Source: Piscirickettsiaceae bacterium (GTDB lineage Bacteria; Pseudomonadota; Gammaproteobacteria; Thiomicrospirales; Thiomicrospiraceae). From it: 20,435 bases of DNA. The stretch spans positions 1-20,435 of the forward strand of contig JALUXI010000047.1 in NCBI GenBank assembly GCA_027019045.1, written 5' to 3'. The translations under genes were made by a program, and so were the position numbers. Positions 15,739 through 20,435 of this stretch are shown here, piece by piece. Below the pieces are notes generated by a model. That model worked only from the letters and a program-made list of their open reading frames with translations. It did not search any database and was not told where the DNA came from. Positions within the stretch are counted from its first letter, which is position 1. Each line of letters begins with the position of its first letter.

Positions 15739-16914
15739 ATGACAAATGTTGGCATTGACCTCATTCACTTTGCAACCTCCGATTACTTCCTCGGACTGGA
15801 CACCTTTGCCCAAGAAAAAGGCATTGATTACAACAAATACAAAGTGGGCATTGGTCAAGAAAAAATGTCGATTGCGCCACCTGATGAAGACATTGTCACC
15901 CTTGCAGCTAAAGCAGCCGATCCGATTTTAAAGCAGGTCGATAAAAATCAAATTACTGCTGTGCTCTTTGCCACAGAATCAGGGATTGACCAATCTAAAT
16001 CAGCGGGAGCTTTTTTGCATGGCTTACTTGAACTGCCTAATCGTTGCCGTGTGGTAGAGTTCAAACACGCCTGTTATGCGGGGGCGGCAGCCCTGCAAAT
16101 TGCCAAAACCATGGTGCAAGCCAACCCTAAAGAGCAGGTTTTGGTCATCGCTTCTGATATTGCGAAATATGATATTGATTCCTCAGGTGAAGCCACCCAA
16201 GGTTGTGGTGCTGTGGCGATGTTAATCAAATCCAATCCTCGCTTACTAGAACTGGAATCTGGCTCTGGATACTATACAGATGATGTGATGGACTTCTGGC
16301 GACCCAACTATCGCAGTACGGCTCTGGTGGATGGTAAATACTCCACCAAGGTTTACCTCAATAGTCTTAAACACGCTTGGCAACACTACACTGAAGAGAC
16401 AGGCAAAAGCTTTAACGACATTGACTACTTCTGCTACCACATTCCCTTTACCAAAATGGCCGAAAAAGCCCATAAAACCTTGGTCAAACAAGCAGGAGTA
16501 CAACTGTCAGACTCTGAATTTGAACAACAAACCTTGCCTGGACAGCTCTATAATCGAGTGGTTGGAAATAGTTACAGTGCCTCCGTCTTTATTGGCTTCT
16601 GCTCGCTACTCGATCACGCACCTGAAGCCTTGGACAATAAACGCATTGGCTTTTTTAGTTACGGTTCTGGATGCGTGGCCGAATTTTTTACAGGTAAAAT
16701 TCAATCTGGCTATCAACAAGTATTGATGACCTCTAGTCATCAAAAACAGATTGAACAACGCCAACCTTTGAGCTATGAGCAGTACTTAGCCTTCCATCAA
16801 CAGATGAATGGCGGTGAAGAGAATATTGAATACCCTCAATACAATAAAGGTCCTTATCGACTCAAAGGGATTCAAAACCATATTCGGCAATATCAGCGGT
16901 TCACCGAAGAGTAA
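15739..16914 (+). CDS. mvaS: Hydroxymethylglutaryl-CoA synthase
   Basis: Condenses acetyl-CoA with acetoacetyl-CoA to give HMG-CoA, the first step specific to this route. It has 391 residues (bacterial family about 385-395) with a thiolase-like fold. The catalytic residues are all present: Glu80 in FATESGID, Cys112 in FKHACYAGAAAL (acyl-enzyme nucleophile) and His234 in YHIPFTKMAEKA. NSYSASVFIGFCSLLDH and GFFSYGSGCVAEFF are typical C-terminal motifs. It begins 33 bp after the isomerase stop and is followed by mevalonate kinase after 6 bp. The supply of acetoacetyl-CoA must come from a thiolase outside this window. Confidence 0.96.
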   Translation: MTNVGIDLIHFATSDYFLGLDTFAQEKGIDYNKYKVGIGQEKMSIAPPDEDIVTLAAKAADPILKQVDKNQITAVLFATESGIDQSKSAGAFLHGLLELPNRCRVVEFKHACYAGAAALQIAKTMVQANPKEQVLVIASDIAKYDIDSSGEATQGCGAVAMLIKSNPRLLELESGSGYYTDDVMDFWRPNYRSTALVDGKYSTKVYLNSLKHAWQHYTEETGKSFNDIDYFCYHIPFTKMAEKAHKTLVKQAGVQLSDSEFEQQTLPGQLYNRVVGNSYSASVFIGFCSLLDHAPEALDNKRIGFFSYGSGCVAEFFTGKIQSGYQQVLMTSSHQKQIEQRQPLSYEQYLAFHQQMNGGEENIEYPQYNKGPYRLKGIQNHIRQYQRFTEE

Positions 16915-16920
16915 CTCAGT

Positions 16921-17967
16921 ATGCAGACAGTTCACTGCCAAGCCCCTGGAAAATTACTTTTAACAGGTGAGCATGCAGTCCTTAACGGTATTCCCGCTTT
17001 AAGCTTAGCGCTCAATTGCCAAACACACGCCCAGCTATCTCATTCACCCAATCAACCTGATGCCATTGAAATTGATTTAATTGATTATCAGCAACAACAT
17101 CTCTACCCCTTCCCACTCTGGGAAAGTCTAGCACTGGAGTGTGAAGCCCGTTACCAAAACTACCTCAACCATCACCTCGCCATTCATACCGTACTGCAAA
17201 GCCCCGCTGATCTCATCTTGGTCACCTTCCTCCACTTCCACCAACTACATCCGCTTAAAAAAGGGCTTTGGCACCTTAAATTGCACTCAGAGATTTGGCA
17301 GGGTCGGGGTCTAGGTAGCTCAGCCAGTGTCATTATCAGTCTGCTATCCGCCTTGAATCACGCTCACCACCATCCCTTATCCCTACTACAACTGAAAGAC
17401 CTAGCGCAAACCATTGAGAACCGCCAACACGGTCAATCCAGCGGGGTCGATACCCATACCGTCCTACTGGGCGGACTCATTCAATACCAACTGACCGACA
17501 CAAACCACGCCCAGATTGACACCCTGCCTCAACGCCCCTTTAAAGGCTACCTCATTGACAGTGGCAAACCCGACAGCACCACAGGCGAATGCGTCACTCA
17601 AGTTCAACAGCAGTTTCCCAAAGAGCATCCCATCTGGCAACAATTTGCAGCCGTTTCACAACAGATTCGTCATGCTTGGCGACTGCAAGAGGGGCAAACC
17701 ATCAAACAAGCCATTCGCCGAAATCAAACACTCTTAGAGGAAATTGGTGTCGTCCCAACCCAAGTACAGCAATTTATACAGCAGCTTCACCAAGAAACAA
17801 AAACCGCTGCCAAAATTTGCGGGGCGGGCAGTATCAAAGGGGATAAGGCTGGGGTGATTCTCTGCCTCAGTCCTCAACCGCCTGAAGCCCTTTGCCAAAC
17901 CTACGGCTACCGTTGGCAACCGATTCATATTTCACAAAACGGCGTACAATGCCACACAGACACATGA
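16921..17967 (+). CDS. mvk: Mevalonate kinase (GHMP family)
   Basis: Phosphorylates mevalonate to 5-phosphomevalonate with ATP. It has 348 residues. GHMP-kinase motifs: APGKLLLTGEHAVLNG (about 8-23), the ATP loop GRGLGSSASVI (about 128-138), ENRQHGQSSGVDTHT with a catalytic-type Asp177, and a C-terminal KICGAGS followed by a basic GDKAG. TGECVTQV and LLEEIGVVP match, as far as I recall, segments of the Paracoccus zeaxanthinifaciens mevalonate kinase. Mevalonate versus phosphomevalonate specificity is assigned by these motifs and operon order, not by chemistry. It overlaps the next kinase by ATGA. Confidence 0.85.
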   Translation: MQTVHCQAPGKLLLTGEHAVLNGIPALSLALNCQTHAQLSHSPNQPDAIEIDLIDYQQQHLYPFPLWESLALECEARYQNYLNHHLAIHTVLQSPADLILVTFLHFHQLHPLKKGLWHLKLHSEIWQGRGLGSSASVIISLLSALNHAHHHPLSLLQLKDLAQTIENRQHGQSSGVDTHTVLLGGLIQYQLTDTNHAQIDTLPQRPFKGYLIDSGKPDSTTGECVTQVQQQFPKEHPIWQQFAAVSQQIRHAWRLQEGQTIKQAIRRNQTLLEEIGVVPTQVQQFIQQLHQETKTAAKICGAGSIKGDKAGVILCLSPQPPEALCQTYGYRWQPIHISQNGVQCHTDT

Positions 17968-18914
17968 CCCCTTTTATTAGCAAAGCCCCCGCCAACCTCA
18001 TGCTGATGGGTGAACACGCCGTCGTGTATGGACACCCTGCAATTGCCTGTGCCATAGACCAATGGATAAGCATTGCATGGCAACCCACCACACCCAACCA
18101 ACTCATTATCGATTCCAAATTAGGCCACCATCAGACGGACTTTCAAACCCTTGCAGATCATCCCAAACTACGATTTATCCTCGAAGCCTTTCAAGCCTTC
18201 CAACCTCAACTCCAAAGGCTCCCCTTTGGACTCCACCTCACCGTTCAAAGCGACTTTTCCTCTACCATTGGCTTTGGTAGCTCTGCCGCTGTCTTAGCCG
18301 CCACTTTGGGTGGTCTTAATCATCTACTCCAACTTAACCGTACCACCGAACAGCTCTTTCAAATTGGTCTTAACATTATTCATGCCATTCAAAAAAGAGG
18401 TTCAGGCACCGATTTAGCCGCCAGCTTAACAGGCGGACTGCTACATTTTCAGCCCGCCACGGCTCAACAGCCTGCCCAACTCATCCCTCTACCTTTTCAG
18501 CCCTTCGGCCTAAGTCTTGTGTACTGCGGCTATAAAACCCCCACTGCTGAAGTGTTGTCACAGGTGCAACAACAGTGGCAAATCCAACCTCAGCTCCTTG
18601 AGCAGCTCTATCAACTGATGGGCGACACCACCCATACTGCAATCCAAGCCCTGCAACAACAAGATTTAACCTCGTTTTTTAAACTCATCAATACCTATCA
18701 AGGCTTAATGGATGCCCTAGGCGTTAATGATGCCACCCTTAGTCAATGGGTCTATCAGCTCCGTACACTCGGCTGTCCTGCCAGTAAAATCTCAGGCAGT
18801 GGACTCGGCGACTGTGTCCTTGGACTTTATCTTGACCCCATTGAGTTTACTTGCTCCGCTCCTTATCAAACTTTTCAACCTCAAATCACAAGCAAAGGAA
18901 TGCATATCTTATGA
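17964..18914 (+). CDS. pmk: Phosphomevalonate kinase, Paracoccus-type GHMP kinase
   Basis: Would phosphorylate 5-phosphomevalonate to diphosphomevalonate. It has 316 residues. Motifs: KAPANLMLMGEHAVVYGHPA (about 7-26), the ATP loop GFGSSAAV (about 103-110), IQKRGSGTDLAASLTGG (Asp150), GYKTPTAEVL, LMDALGV and a C-terminal KISGSGLGDCVLGL. Its start looks like a mevalonate kinase, but the GYKTPTAEVL and KISGSGLGDCV motifs fit the phosphomevalonate kinase of Paracoccus zeaxanthinifaciens from memory. Glutamine makes up about 12% of the protein (38 residues). Start at 17964 gives ATGA overlap with mvk; a longer open frame to 17892 is not needed. A second mevalonate kinase is the alternative, which would leave the pathway incomplete here. 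Confidence 0.82.
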   Translation: MTPFISKAPANLMLMGEHAVVYGHPAIACAIDQWISIAWQPTTPNQLIIDSKLGHHQTDFQTLADHPKLRFILEAFQAFQPQLQRLPFGLHLTVQSDFSSTIGFGSSAAVLAATLGGLNHLLQLNRTTEQLFQIGLNIIHAIQKRGSGTDLAASLTGGLLHFQPATAQQPAQLIPLPFQPFGLSLVYCGYKTPTAEVLSQVQQQWQIQPQLLEQLYQLMGDTTHTAIQALQQQDLTSFFKLINTYQGLMDALGVNDATLSQWVYQLRTLGCPASKISGSGLGDCVLGLYLDPIEFTCSAPYQTFQPQITSKGMHIL

Positions 18915-19906
18915 GTCTGACTGCTCACGCTTTTGTCGATGCATTTTTACCCCATAAAACGCCAGCCAATCAGCTTGGACATGGACAAGCCCCCGTCAAT
19001 ATCGCCTTAAGCAAATACTGGGGTAAACGCCACCTCGAACTCAACCTCCCGACCAATAGCAGCCTCTCCATTAGCCTGCCTGATTTAGGTACCCAGACCC
19101 AATTAAGCATACAATCTGAATTAACCGCTGACCAAGTCATCCTCAACCACACCCCACTCACCACTGACCACCCGTTTGCTCAAAGAGTGAGTCAGTTTTT
19201 AAATCTTTTTCGTCCTTCACCCGATACCTACTTTCAAGTGGATACCCAAAACAGCGTCCCCACAGGGGCAGGACTCGCCTCCTCCGCCTCAGGATACGCA
19301 GCCCTTGTCTTAGCACTGGAAGAGCTTTTTCAATGGCAATTAACCAAGCCTCAACTCTCTATTCTTGCTCGTATGGGCAGCGGTTCCGCCAGTCGCTCGC
19401 TGTTTCAGGGATTTGCCATTTGGCATAAAGGGGAAAAAGCCGACGGCAGCGACAGCTTTGCCGAACCGATTGATCAACAATGGCCTGATTTATGTATCGG
19501 ATTAGTTAAAGTGGATATTTCAGAAAAAGCGGTCGGTTCCACCGCAGGAATGCAGAGAACCGTAGAGACTTGCGACCTCTATCAAGCTTGGCCACAACAG
19601 GCTGAACGAAATGTGAAGACCATTCAACAGGCCATAGAGAAAAAAGACTTCACCCAGCTGGGAGAAACCGCTGAACATAATGCTTTAAGTATGCACGCCA
19701 CCATGATCGCCACTTGGCCGCCCATCGTCTATTGGCAACCTGCCTCTCTCGCTGCCATGCAAACCGTTTGGCAATTACGACAAGCAGGTGTGGAAGTCTA
19801 CTTCACCATGGACGCAGGGCCCAATCTCAAACTGCTATTTGAATCTCAGAATCAAGACAAGGTGCTAGAGGCTTTTCCAGACTGCCAAGTAATTCGACCC
19901 TTTTAA
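18911..19906 (+). CDS. mvaD: Diphosphomevalonate decarboxylase
   Basis: ATP-dependent decarboxylation of diphosphomevalonate to IPP, the last step of the classical mevalonate pathway. It has 331 residues (bacterial enzymes about 325-335). Motifs: APVNIALSKYWGKR (27-40), the ATP loop VPTGAGLASSASGYAAL (116-132), RMGSGSASRSLFQGFAIWHKG (154-174) with conserved Arg162, and FTMDAGPNLK with the catalytic Asp301. Start at 18911 overlaps the pmk stop as ATGA. A longer frame from 18851 would overlap pmk by over 60 bp and is not favoured. This is the last gene of the operon; a 171-bp palindrome follows 29 bp downstream. Confidence 0.96.
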   Translation: MSLTAHAFVDAFLPHKTPANQLGHGQAPVNIALSKYWGKRHLELNLPTNSSLSISLPDLGTQTQLSIQSELTADQVILNHTPLTTDHPFAQRVSQFLNLFRPSPDTYFQVDTQNSVPTGAGLASSASGYAALVLALEELFQWQLTKPQLSILARMGSGSASRSLFQGFAIWHKGEKADGSDSFAEPIDQQWPDLCIGLVKVDISEKAVGSTAGMQRTVETCDLYQAWPQQAERNVKTIQQAIEKKDFTQLGETAEHNALSMHATMIATWPPIVYWQPASLAAMQTVWQLRQAGVEVYFTMDAGPNLKLLFESQNQDKVLEAFPDCQVIRPF

Positions 19907-19935
19907 AGCCTGAACTACCTGTACTACGCTTCCAA

Positions 19936-20106
19936 AGAGAACGGCACAATCTTTTGTTTTGTCTGCGAGAAAGCAGTAGAAGCCGTTAGCGAAATAGGCG
20001 GTTAAGCAAGCCAATGTTTGAGCGAAGCGAGTTTTGGCTTGCCTGCCTATGAGCTTTACGGATTCACTGCTTGAAGCAATCAAAACAAAAGGTTGTGCCG
20101 TTCTCT
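19936..20106. repeat. 171-bp imperfect palindrome between mvaD and sspB
   Basis: The outer arms are a perfect 14-bp inverted repeat (AGAGAACGGCACAA at 19936-19949 with its complement at 20093-20106). After one mismatch, 11 more bases pair (19951-19961 with 20081-20091), and with gaps the pairing continues inward through GCAGT, GGC and GCAAGCCAA to a loop near 20014-20034. That loop includes the mirror sequence GAGCGAAGCGAG. It contains no convincing gene. It could be a MITE-like or REP-like non-autonomous element, or a strong hairpin that ends both convergent transcripts. A genome search for other copies would settle which. Confidence 0.8.
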
Positions 20107-20128
20107 CTAAGAATAAGAGAGTAAAACC

Positions 20129-20435
20129 CTACTTCACAACCGATAAATGGCCTCGTTTTTTTGGCTTTTTATCAGAGGGTTTAGATGGCTTTGCTTCTTT
20201 CTCCGAAGAATCAGATGCCACCACGCCTAACTTTGGCTTTTTAGGCTCCTCAGTCGCAGTTTCCAATTCATCAGGGTGTGGCTCTGGTGGGAAAGGCATG
20301 CCTTGACCATTTTCTCGGGCAAAAATGGCCAGCACTGCCTCAGGCGGAAAGCCTAAGTTCTGCTCAATGCCTGCAAATCGAGCTCGACAGGAGATCCAAT
20401 CATTCTCAATTTGCAGACCAATGACCGCTGATGGG
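20129..20435 (-). CDS. sspB: ClpXP adaptor SspB (5' end outside window)
   Basis: SspB tethers ssrA-tagged and other substrates to the ClpXP protease. About 101 C-terminal residues are visible on the minus strand. They include the end of the substrate-binding domain (RFAGIEQNLGFPPEAV, then LAIFARENGQGMPF, similar to E. coli VLAIYARENGAG), then a flexible acidic/Pro/Lys-rich tail and the terminal HLSVVK, which matches the ClpX-binding XB motif (E. coli ALRVVK). The N-terminal part and any sspA partner lie beyond the right edge. It converges on the mevalonate operon. Confidence 0.93.
   Translation of the reverse strand, partial: PSAVIGLQIENDWISCRARFAGIEQNLGFPPEAVLAIFARENGQGMPFPPEPHPDELETATEEPKKPKLGVVASDSSEKEAKPSKPSDKKPKKRGHLSVVK

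Noticed and set aside
18851..18910. Longer mvaD start at 18851 and longer pmk start at 17892
   Set aside because: Both would overlap the upstream gene by about 60-75 bp; the ATGA starts at 18911 and 17964 fit the family N-termini and the pattern of the operon.
19990..20050. Palindrome as an integron attC site
   Set aside because: No clear paired RYYYAAC/GTTRRRY core sites at the ends, no integrase or cassette array in view, and arms are too long and regular.
20103..20121. Hairpin CTCTCT-AGAGAG as a terminator for sspB or mvaD
   Set aside because: No T-run follows on either strand, and it partly overlaps the outer arm of the large palindrome.

Overview
The window looks like a gammaproteobacterial chromosome of moderate GC. 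The signs are a division and cell-wall (dcw/mra) cluster, a type-A RNase P RNA, the rsmI / lpoA-yraN neighbourhood known from Escherichia coli, and an SspB adaptor with a ClpX-binding tail. The genus cannot be fixed from this alone. A Thiomicrospira/Hydrogenovibrio-like sulfur oxidiser is a guess, not something I can show.

Left part (1-6248, minus strand): the head of the dcw operon, transcribed right to left as mraZ, rsmH, ftsZ, ftsL, ftsI, murE (murE runs off the window). It has a textbook sigma70 promoter and four MraZ boxes spaced exactly 10 bp apart. The unusual point is a full-length ftsZ between rsmH and ftsL; ftsZ normally sits at the far end of this cluster, after ftsA. This copy also has substitutions at positions that are normally conserved, so it may be a second, divergent FtsZ.

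Middle part (6249-13397): an AT-rich gap, a bidirectional terminator, rnpB with its own strong promoter, and rsmI, all on the minus strand. Divergent from these are lpoA and yraN (plus strand). Then come ppsA (minus, PEP synthase) and a divergent HDOD-domain gene.

Right part (13451-19906, plus strand): a compact operon encoding a mevalonate route from acetoacetyl-CoA/acetyl-CoA to IPP/DMAPP: class I-like HMG-CoA reductase, type 2 IPP isomerase, HMG-CoA synthase, mevalonate kinase, phosphomevalonate kinase and diphosphomevalonate decarboxylase. Three junctions are ATGA overlaps. A small lipoprotein gene leads the cluster. Gene order, protein sizes and several motifs match, from memory, the mevalonate operon of the alphaproteobacterium Paracoccus zeaxanthinifaciens, which suggests horizontal transfer. 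Most gammaproteobacteria use the MEP pathway instead.

Right edge: a 171-bp imperfect palindrome lies between the end of the mevalonate operon and the convergent, partial sspB gene.

Nothing here is a clearly new system. The most notable items are the misplaced, divergent ftsZ under MraZ-type control, the mevalonate operon in a gammaproteobacterial setting, and the long palindrome.
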